Source of the DNA: Candidatus Melainabacteria bacterium
GTDB lineage: Bacteria > Cyanobacteriota > Vampirovibrionia > Obscuribacterales > Obscuribacteraceae
Length of the DNA: 15,859 bases
Direction of reading: 5' to 3'
NCBI GenBank assembly: GCA_014380105.1
Contig: JACMKL010000255.1
Location: forward strand, 1 to 15,859
In this document: positions 6,126 to 12,372 of the stretch, piece after piece
How positions within the stretch are numbered: position 1 is the first letter of the stretch
Layout: each line of letters starts with the position of its first letter
Position numbers and translations under genes: made by a program
Notes under the pieces: model-generated
Told to the model about the DNA's origin: nothing
Seen by the model: the letters and a program-made list of their open reading frames with translations, nothing else
Database searches by the model: none

Positions 6126-7696
6126 AAGTATTAACGCATAGTTTTTCTGACAGCTTGCTGAATCTATTACCAAGCGAGTCAGAGGAAGACAAAAAAAGTT
6201 ACAGAAAAGAGCTATTCAGTCCTCGCGGCATAGTCCTAAACGCTTTATTTTCTGTGGTAATAGTACCTGCAGGCGCACTGCTTATAGTGGCATTGCTCGG
6301 ACTCGTTCCAGGAATTGCTCACGCACTAGGAACCTTGATAGTGAATCCAGTAGTAGAAAAATTTCTGAATGCTGGCCTATCTTACTGGATGCTTGTTGCT
6401 ATCGTTGTCGGATTTGTAGTCAAAAAGATTTGGGTTCCTGCGCCGACCCATTTGCTTATCCGACCCGAAGGTCTAATGTCATTTTCATCTCAACAGGTGC
6501 TGAGTTCGATTTCACAGCAAGAAGAGTTTTTGGGAGTTCTCAAAAGTAGAAGAATAACGGTCACAGAAGTGTTGATGGGTAGCATGTCAGGATACTTACA
6601 AAAAATTCGTTGGAATGATGTAACTCAAGTTTCGCTTGAGCAATCGCTCAGAAACAAAGGTACGCATTTGATTTGTTTCAACACACAAAACGGAAAGAAA
6701 GTAAAACTGAGAATCGGTGATGTACTTGGACAAGAGGCTAAATCAAGATTATTGCATGCGATAAATGAGTATGCTCCGCAAGCGCAGTGCGACCAGGAAG
6801 TTTATGATCTCCTGGAGTCTAAGGCAGAAGGCGATTACACGGACATCTGGTTTTCTGCACTCTCGGCACCTCCCAGCCGTGAAAGGGTAAGTCCACTTAC
6901 AGATGGAGTCAGCATCAATGAAAAGCGCTACAAAGTAATTTCGCAGATGGGTAGCGGCGGTCAAGGCACTACCTATATAGCCGTTGATTCTCAAAGTCCT
7001 ACAAAAGAGACAATTGTTTTAAAAGAATATATTTTGCCAATTTACGTGAGCAGAAGGGCAAAGAAAGAAGCTATTGAAAATCTAGAACATGAGGTCAGAT
7101 TGCTTCAAAAATTGACCTCACCGCATGTAGTGAAGGTCAAAGATTTCTTTATCGAAGATCAGCGAGGCTACGTCGTCTTAGAACATATCAGAGGAACAAA
7201 TTTAAAAGATTTGGTTGAACTGAGTGGTCCTCTACCTGAAGAAAAAGTGCACAAAATTCTTTTCGATATGTGCAGAATACTGGACTACTTGCATTCTCAG
7301 AATCCAGCTGTTATTCATCGCGATTTCACTCCCGACAATCTTATATTTGACGAAAATGGAAGAGTAAAATTAATTGACTTCAATATCGCCGAACAGCAGG
7401 CTGAAAATAGCTTGTCAGCCAATGTTGCAGGAAAGCGCGCCTACATGCCTCCCGAGCAGTACAAAGGTAAGGTTCTTCCACAGAGCGACCTCTATGCCCT
7501 GGGCGCCACCACCTATTTTCTCCTGACAGGACTAGAGCCCGAACCACTTTCATGCAGTCATCCACGCGAAGTCAAAAGCGATGTGAGTGAAAAACTCGAC
7601 GAACTGGTGGCGCGTTGTACCAAACTTTCACTTGATACCAGAATTTTGTCAGCAAAAGATATTATGCTGGAACTGGAAACAATCTCACATTTATAG
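6095..7696 (+). CDS. Membrane-anchored Ser/Thr protein kinase (second of a tandem pair, DFN variant)
   Basis: A 533-residue paralogue of the preceding kinase with the same layout. It has two membrane segments (about 45-70 and 95-110), a probable PH-like domain (~118-225), a linker, and a kinase domain (~278-530). The glycine loop is intact (Gly286, Gly288, Gly291), with Lys310, helix-C Glu333, HRD Asp410, TPDN, PPEQ and SDLYALG. The magnesium motif is Asp428-Phe-Asn430 instead of DFG: the metal-binding Asp is kept but the Gly is lost. The start ATG at 6095 lies inside the upstream gene (31-nt overlap, different frame), and no other good start precedes the membrane segments. The gene probably arose by local duplication followed by strong divergence. 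Its stop overlaps the recO stop on the other strand. Activity is likely but not certain because of the DFN change. Confidence 0.92.
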   Translation: MEKQTSRTRLKVLTHSFSDSLLNLLPSESEEDKKSYRKELFSPRGIVLNALFSVVIVPAGALLIVALLGLVPGIAHALGTLIVNPVVEKFLNAGLSYWMLVAIVVGFVVKKIWVPAPTHLLIRPEGLMSFSSQQVLSSISQQEEFLGVLKSRRITVTEVLMGSMSGYLQKIRWNDVTQVSLEQSLRNKGTHLICFNTQNGKKVKLRIGDVLGQEAKSRLLHAINEYAPQAQCDQEVYDLLESKAEGDYTDIWFSALSAPPSRERVSPLTDGVSINEKRYKVISQMGSGGQGTTYIAVDSQSPTKETIVLKEYILPIYVSRRAKKEAIENLEHEVRLLQKLTSPHVVKVKDFFIEDQRGYVVLEHIRGTNLKDLVELSGPLPEEKVHKILFDMCRILDYLHSQNPAVIHRDFTPDNLIFDENGRVKLIDFNIAEQQAENSLSANVAGKRAYMPPEQYKGKVLPQSDLYALGATTYFLLTGLEPEPLSCSHPREVKSDVSEKLDELVARCTKLSLDTRILSAKDIMLELETISHL

Positions 7697-8521
7697 AAGT
7701 GCCGAGTTGTTCAAAAGTTCAAGTGACTTAATTCGTTTGCCCGCTCGATATTCGACATATCCTTCAATCAGGCGATGCGCTGCCCTCGTAGCTCTGCGGA
7801 CCACTTCGTTGTCGTTCTCGACCGCTGGTATGCTTGTCTCCGCAGCCGCGAGCACAAGGCGTTTCCACACTAAAGGCGTAACATGCCGATCAAGTTTATC
7901 GACGCCTGCAGTCTCGTAAATACCCTCGTCTTCAGCGATTTTATAACCGTGACGGGTGCGCTTTCCTTCTGTGTGGCAGCGCTCACAGACAATGCCACCA
8001 AGTTCATAGTGGAAGCCTGCGATTATGTAGTCAGAAACGGCAGAACGACAGCCAATGCAGACTGTGAGCTCAGGACGATATCCGAGCATATCCAATAAAT
8101 TCAACTCAAAACGAAGGGCTAAAAAAGCTGGATCAACTTTCGTCTCGTTTTGTGCACGCAGCGAATCAACGAGATAGACGAAATATGCGGCACTCTCTTC
8201 AATCAAGCCTTGTCCAAAAATTGTCGTCAGTTCTGCATAGTAGAGGCTGTATGAGAGTCGCTCCAAGTCCATACGAATTCGGGAGAAAGTTTCCAGCACT
8301 TCAGCCTGATTGATGATCTCAAAAGTCTTACCGGTGGCAAGTAATATTTTGTTGACGTTGAGCAAATCTGCCCTTCCGCCAATCTTGGAACCCGGTTTAC
8401 GAGCACCTTTCGCTACTGCCTTCACCAGCCCCTTTTCCGCAGTAAAAAGAGTCAAAACTTTGTCAGACTCACCTAGAGGAAAGCTGGCAACATTGACTGC
8501 ATGTACGGGATAAGTCGGCAT
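7691..8521 (-). CDS. recO: DNA repair protein RecO
   Basis: Recombination mediator of the RecFOR pathway that helps load RecA onto SSB-coated single-stranded DNA. At 276 residues it has a normal length for the family. The N-terminal OB-fold region contains the typical GESDKVLTLFT and KGARKPGSK segments, followed by a helical domain. A zinc-binding pair of CxxC motifs is visible at Cys155/Cys158 and Cys179/Cys182. The start at 8521 has no obvious Shine-Dalgarno. A possible small ORF stops 2 nt upstream, which would allow coupled translation. It is the last gene of the minus-strand run after gnd, and its final 6 bp overlap the end of the convergent kinase gene, leaving no room for a terminator between them. 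Confidence 0.95.
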   Translation of the reverse strand: MPTYPVHAVNVASFPLGESDKVLTLFTAEKGLVKAVAKGARKPGSKIGGRADLLNVNKILLATGKTFEIINQAEVLETFSRIRMDLERLSYSLYYAELTTIFGQGLIEESAAYFVYLVDSLRAQNETKVDPAFLALRFELNLLDMLGYRPELTVCIGCRSAVSDYIIAGFHYELGGIVCERCHTEGKRTRHGYKIAEDEGIYETAGVDKLDRHVTPLVWKRLVLAAAETSIPAVENDNEVVRRATRAAHRLIEGYVEYRAGKRIKSLELLNNSALL

Positions 8522-8523
8522 AT

Positions 8524-8652
8524 CTAATCGATGGCTTTTGCAAATACAGATTTGCAGATACGGTCAGGCTGGCGGTGTTCTTCAAAATGGCAGAAAGCCA
8601 CAGCAATAGCATAGCCCAACGGAAGGCAGTCCACCACAAATTGCTGTTTCAA
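8524..8652 (-). CDS. Possible small ORF directly upstream of recO (42 residues)
   Basis: A frame on the minus strand ends in TAG (8526-8524) 2 nt before the recO ATG. Read from a TTG at 8652 it encodes 42 residues, including FVVDCLPLGYAIAVAFCHFE and a later Cys (RICKS). The frame is open back past 8690, where three stop codons occur in a row. It looks protein-like (hydrophobic core, C..C-H..C pattern) and would explain why recO lacks its own ribosome site. Against it, there is no ATG start and no clear Shine-Dalgarno, and I do not recognise the sequence. It may be a decayed gene end or chance. Confidence 0.25.
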   Translation of the reverse strand: MKQQFVVDCLPLGYAIAVAFCHFEEHRQPDRICKSVFAKAID

Positions 8653-8658
8653 TGACAG

Positions 8659-8682
8659 CAGAGCCCCATTGCTGGGGCTCTG
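8659..8682 (-). terminator. Strong hairpin between gnd and recO, possible terminator
   Basis: Perfect 9-bp stem CAGAGCCCC/GGGGCTCTG with a 6-nt loop, about 90 nt past the gnd stop. It would stop or attenuate transcription leaving the zwf-opcA-pgl-gnd operon. On the minus strand it is not followed by a U-tract, so it is not a canonical intrinsic terminator. Alternatives are a processing or 3'-end stabilising structure, or a structure over the leader of the small ORF/recO. Confidence 0.45.
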
Positions 8683-8732
8683 AATACTTATTTACTATTA
8701 GCTCTTTAAGCTTTAGTCTTTACGGTCTCTGC

Positions 8733-8782
8733 TTTAGCACTTCGCTTTAGCACTTCGCTTAGCTCTTTGCTTAGCTCTTTGC
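8733..8782 (-). repeat. Short tandem repeats over the gnd stop codon and its 3' flank
   Basis: Read on the minus strand there are two identical 12-bp units GCAAAGAGCTAA (8782-8771 and 8770-8759). They are followed by two identical 13-bp units GCGAAGTGCTAAA (8758-8746 and 8745-8733). The units are clearly related to each other, and more degraded copies seem to continue to about 8700. The first unit encodes the last three residues (Ala-Lys-Ser) and stop of gnd. The pattern suggests serial replication slippage. Confidence 0.85.
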
Positions 8783-10234
8783 CACCGCTTTTTCCTTCAT
8801 CAGGCTGATCCAGTCGGTGTGCATGAAGCCGCGGTCTGGAGCATCAACCCGCTCATAAGTATGAGCTCCAAAGAAATCACGCTGTGCTTGAGTGAGATTT
8901 TGTGGCAAGGCTGCGCTGCGGAGGCTGTCGAAATAAGCCAGACTGGCGGAAAGTGCCGGTACTGGAATTCCGCGTTCGACTGCGAAGATGACGGCTTTGC
9001 GCCAGTGTTCTTCAAATGAAACAACTGTTTTGGCAAAGTCTGTATCCATCAACAAGTTTGGCAAATCGGCGCGGCGAGCAAATGCAGCGCGAATTTTTTC
9101 GAGAAGTTCTGCGCGGATAATACAACCACCTTTCCAAATGCGAGCGCTCTCGGAAAGATCGATGTTCCACTTATAATGATCAGATCCTTCTTTGATCAGA
9201 GCCATACCTTGAGCATATGAGCAGACTTTGGAAGCATAAAGAGCATCATGCAATGCTCTTAAAACTTCTGTTTTTGTTTTGCTGTCTACAGCTTTTTCAT
9301 TGCTGACGCTATCGCCACCAAGAATTTTCGAAGCTTCCTGGCGCATTGCATGCATTGCAGACAAGCCACGAGCTGTTAATGCAGAGTCGATGGTTGGAAT
9401 TGTAATTCCCAGTTCCAGTGCGCTTTCGCTGGTCCACTTTCCTGTTCCTTTTTGGCCAGCTTTATCGAGGATAACGTCCACGAGAGCTTTCTTAGTTTCA
9501 GGGTCAACGACTGTCAGAATCTTAGCTGTGATCTCGATTAAGAAGGAGTTTAGAATGCCTTTGTTCCATTCTTCGAAGACATCTGCGATTTCGCGAGCAG
9601 GCATACTCAAGCCACGACGCATAACATCGTAGACTTCAGCGATCAATTGCATGTCACCATACTCGATGCCGTTGTGAACCATTTTGACGAAGTGACCGGC
9701 ACCATCTGGTCCCAGGTAGGTCACACATGGACCATCATTGACTTGAGCTGCAATTGCTTCCCAGATAGGCTTGATTTGCTCGTAGGCAGACTTGTCACCG
9801 CCGGGCATCAACGAAGGACCCCAGAGAGCGCCTTCTTCACCGCCAGAAACGCCGGAACCAATCAGGAAGATACCTTTTTCTTTCAATTCTCTTTCGCGCC
9901 TTTGCGTATCGGTAAAGTGAGAGTTGCCACCATCAATGATGATGTCGCCCTTCTCCAAATCCGGAAGCAACTTGGCGATTGTTTGGTCGACAGCATCACC
10001 GGCTTTTACTAGCAAAATGATTTTGCGCGGTTTTTCTAAACAAGCGACAAAACTTTTTTCGTCACGGCAACCAATGATTGGTTGGTCTTTGGCGTGACCA
10101 GCAACAAAGGCGTCTACTTTGTCAACGCTTCGATTGTAGACGGCGATTTTGTAACCATTACGAGCAATGTTGAGTGCAAGATTTTCACCCATAACGCCCA
10201 GACCAATTAATCCAATTTTTGCTGTGTCAGCCAT
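8771..10234 (-). CDS. gnd: 6-phosphogluconate dehydrogenase (decarboxylating)
   Basis: Third enzyme of the oxidative pentose phosphate pathway: 6-phosphogluconate + NADP+ gives ribulose-5-phosphate, CO2 and NADPH, in the cytoplasm. It has 487 residues, the long dimeric form. Visible motifs are the Rossmann GLGVMG (Gly11, Gly13, Gly16), DGGNSHFTDT (101-110), the substrate loop Ser130-Gly-Gly, and the catalytic Lys184 with His187-Asn188 and Glu191, spaced as in the E. coli enzyme. I chose ATG 10234 because GAGGA lies 7 nt upstream. An in-frame ATG at 10261 would add nine residues but has no ribosome site and is not conserved in character. It follows pgl after 80 bp. Its last codons form the first unit of a tandem repeat. 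Confidence 0.97.
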   Translation of the reverse strand: MADTAKIGLIGLGVMGENLALNIARNGYKIAVYNRSVDKVDAFVAGHAKDQPIIGCRDEKSFVACLEKPRKIILLVKAGDAVDQTIAKLLPDLEKGDIIIDGGNSHFTDTQRRERELKEKGIFLIGSGVSGGEEGALWGPSLMPGGDKSAYEQIKPIWEAIAAQVNDGPCVTYLGPDGAGHFVKMVHNGIEYGDMQLIAEVYDVMRRGLSMPAREIADVFEEWNKGILNSFLIEITAKILTVVDPETKKALVDVILDKAGQKGTGKWTSESALELGITIPTIDSALTARGLSAMHAMRQEASKILGGDSVSNEKAVDSKTKTEVLRALHDALYASKVCSYAQGMALIKEGSDHYKWNIDLSESARIWKGGCIIRAELLEKIRAAFARRADLPNLLMDTDFAKTVVSFEEHWRKAVIFAVERGIPVPALSASLAYFDSLRSAALPQNLTQAQRDFFGAHTYERVDAPDRGFMHTDWISLMKEKAVAKS

Positions 10235-10270
10235 TTTCTTTTCCTCAACCAAAAATTTCAATTATGTAGA

Positions 10271-10309
10271 TACGCTTTTAAACTTTGAATATGCTTTTAA
10301 AATTTTGAA
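10271..10309. repeat. Imperfect tandem duplication in the pgl-gnd spacer
   Basis: On the plus strand, a 19-bp unit (10271-10289, TACGCTTTTAAACTTTGAA) is followed directly by a 20-bp near-copy (10290-10309, TATGCTTTTAAAATTTTGAA). They differ by two substitutions and one added base. The pair fills most of the pgl-gnd spacer. It probably arose by slippage; no promoter role is evident. Confidence 0.75.
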
Positions 10310-10314
10310 CTCAA

Positions 10315-11064
10315 TTAAAGTTGCGATGCGATTTCTTTATCGACATACCAATAGAGAGTGCCATTGTTTGCTTTGACGCCCTGGCTTGGATACTTATCTT
10401 CAGGTCCTTCCAGTACTTCTTTCAAGACACCGGCTTTAGTGGCGCCGCCGGCAAGAAACACAATGTGCTTGGAATTGTTGATGACTGGATATGTCGTTGT
10501 GAGACGGAAGGTATTTAACTTCTCGACTTTATTTTCAATAAACCAGCGGTCATGTTCGTTTAATGCCGCGGTGCCAGGGAAAAGTGACGCGGTGTGCCCA
10601 TCGTCGCCCAAGCCGAGAAGCATGAAATCAAACTCCGGAAGTTCATCTCCAGTCAGTTTAAAGAAGTTGCGCATGGTGCGTTCGTATTCAATCGCAGTTG
10701 CGTTAGGATCAAGCTCTGGTTCATTTAACGCAAATACATTCTCACGATTTAAGCCAACCTTAGATAGAAGAAGCTCCGTGATCATGCGTTGATTGCTTTC
10801 AGGACTCGAGTAAGCAACAGTTCTCTCGTCACCAAAGAAAACAACAACTTTGCTCCAGTCAATGCGTTTGGCAGTTTCAGGAGAGGCCAGTTTGGCGTAA
10901 AAACCCCCTGGTGTACTGCCACCAGAGAGGGAGACCACAAAGCGACCCCTTTCTTTTATGGCTTCTTCCGCCAATTTCACGAAAAGTTCAGCAGTTGCGT
11001 CAGTTTGAGCTTCGTAAGTATCAAATACAGAAATATTCTTAGTTTCCATCAAAGATGATTGCAT
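10315..11064 (-). CDS. pgl: 6-phosphogluconolactonase
   Basis: Second step of the oxidative pentose phosphate pathway, hydrolysing 6-phosphogluconolactone to 6-phosphogluconate. It is 249 residues long, typical of the DevB/Pgl family related to glucosamine-6-phosphate isomerases. Motifs are SGGSTP (47-52), FFGDER (76-81) and the family signature GLGDDGHTASLFP (151-163), whose Asp-Gly-His contributes to the active site. Two ATGs stand in tandem. The second (11064) is preferred because GGAGG is 5 nt upstream of it and only 2 nt from the first. The first ATG is 7 nt after the opcA stop, so the two genes are in one operon and likely coupled. Confidence 0.96.
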   Translation of the reverse strand: MQSSLMETKNISVFDTYEAQTDATAELFVKLAEEAIKERGRFVVSLSGGSTPGGFYAKLASPETAKRIDWSKVVVFFGDERTVAYSSPESNQRMITELLLSKVGLNRENVFALNEPELDPNATAIEYERTMRNFFKLTGDELPEFDFMLLGLGDDGHTASLFPGTAALNEHDRWFIENKVEKLNTFRLTTTYPVINNSKHIVFLAGGATKAGVLKEVLEGPEDKYPSQGVKANNGTLYWYVDKEIASQL

Positions 11065-11075
11065 CATCTCCTCCG

Positions 11076-12371
11076 TTATTTAGTCGGTTGTATGAGTTTT
11101 ATCGTGTATGCCAAAGTTTCTCTGAATACTTCGTCATCAGGTTTTGATTCCATCGCAAAGTCGATCAGGCGAGCTTCTGTCAATTCAATGAGACTTTCAG
11201 CACCTGTTGACGAATCACTTTCGGGCGTGCCCTTATGACTTTCAGAATCGTTCAAGACATAGATGCAAGGCGACCCTGGTCGTTGTTCTGCGATCATTCT
11301 TTCCGAAATAACTTTGCCATTTTCTGGTGTTTCAGCATCAATAATGACTGAGCACACTGAGCCATTACTCAATTTTTCAATATCAAACGGCACCACTTCG
11401 CACTGAATAGTTTTTCCGCCAGCTTTGAATTCAGCTCTAAAAGTACCTTCTTCAAATGAGCTTGAAACCTTCTCCCACTTCAATCTGGCAGCCAACCACG
11501 AGAGTAACATTAGTGGCTGAGTAGGTATATTTTTGTTATTTTTCTCGCTCTCGGTGCGCGCATATTTGATTGTAGTCTTTGTGACGCACGGCAGTGACGG
11601 AATCGACATCGGTGGAGCCTCATCATTGAATGCATCAGCGATGGCACGACGCCATGGAATCAGGCGTCCCCAATTGAGGTCAAAAAGCGGTTTGCGATTA
11701 GCGCTCGAGCACAGACCGGCCATTTCTTTGATGAAACTGACAGAATCAAATGCACGCAATGAGTCAACAATTAGCATATCTACGAAACGATGGAATGGTT
11801 CGAGATAACCTTTGTCGAGACGATTTGCACGCCACCACAAAACGACTGGCAAATCATTGATCACCAGAGGTGATACCACACTTGCTAGTTCTCTTGTGCC
11901 TTCACCATCGTAACGAACAGTAATTTGCTCGGAGCAAATTTGTTTTAACGTTTTGGAATCAGCGATATGGCAACGAGCTGAGACCCAGGCTTCGATGCGC
12001 TGCTCGTTGGATCTTCGAGAAATTGCCAGAATGGCGCGCGAAGGGTGGCGAATTGCCACTTCGTCCAAAACAGCAGAAGCTTGCACTTCAGCATCAGCAT
12101 CTTCACTAAACAAAACGATGTTCGCAGTGCAAGCACGCATTACATTGGATGGTTTGACTGAAGAATCAGGAGTTTCGCCGTCCTTGTTTGCAGTGACGCG
12201 AACAGGTGAATTGTCGCCTGATTCTTTCGATGCTTCTTTTGTACCGTTGACGGCATGCCAGAGTTCTTTCAACTCTCTCTCGATGCGTTGTACGTCTACT
12301 TGAGCCAGACGACCGGATAGGAAATTGGTCGTTTCCATGGTCGATTTCTTTTTATCAGTGCTAGAAGGCAT
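11076..12371 (-). CDS. opcA: OpcA, glucose-6-phosphate dehydrogenase assembly/effector protein
   Basis: OpcA binds and activates G6PDH in cyanobacteria and actinobacteria; in cyanobacteria its effect is redox sensitive. This 431-residue protein shows the family landmark PLVINDLPVVLWW (168-180), the preceding RHPSRAI region (~108-114), and a C-terminal OpcA-like domain. Residues ~45-77 are a polar low-complexity insert. At least eight cysteines are present, but I cannot say whether any pair is equivalent to the redox cysteines of cyanobacterial OpcA. ATG 12371 was chosen because GGAGG (12386-12382) lies 10 nt upstream, inside the end of zwf, and because zwf stops 1 nt before it. An internal ATG at 12338 has a poorer site. 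A perfect 19-bp dyad lies inside the gene at 11922-11940. Confidence 0.93.
   Translation of the reverse strand: MPSSTDKKKSTMETTNFLSGRLAQVDVQRIERELKELWHAVNGTKEASKESGDNSPVRVTANKDGETPDSSVKPSNVMRACTANIVLFSEDADAEVQASAVLDEVAIRHPSRAILAISRRSNEQRIEAWVSARCHIADSKTLKQICSEQITVRYDGEGTRELASVVSPLVINDLPVVLWWRANRLDKGYLEPFHRFVDMLIVDSLRAFDSVSFIKEMAGLCSSANRKPLFDLNWGRLIPWRRAIADAFNDEAPPMSIPSLPCVTKTTIKYARTESEKNNKNIPTQPLMLLSWLAARLKWEKVSSSFEEGTFRAEFKAGGKTIQCEVVPFDIEKLSNGSVCSVIIDAETPENGKVISERMIAEQRPGSPCIYVLNDSESHKGTPESDSSTGAESLIELTEARLIDFAMESKPDDEVFRETLAYTIKLIQPTK
11922..11940. repeat. Perfect 19-bp inverted repeat inside opcA
   Basis: AATTTGCTC-G-GAGCAAATT has fully complementary 9-bp arms around a single base and lies within the opcA coding sequence (codons around ICSEQI). 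It shares the GCAAAT/ATTTGC core with the dyads at 325-365. It could be an internal binding site or chance constrained by codon choice. Confidence 0.5.
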
Positions 12372-12372
12372 A

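Noticed and set aside
10235..10261. Nine-residue N-terminal extension of gnd from ATG 10261
   Set aside because: There is no ribosome site upstream, while ATG 10234 has GAGGA at 7 nt and gives the usual Gnd N-terminus.
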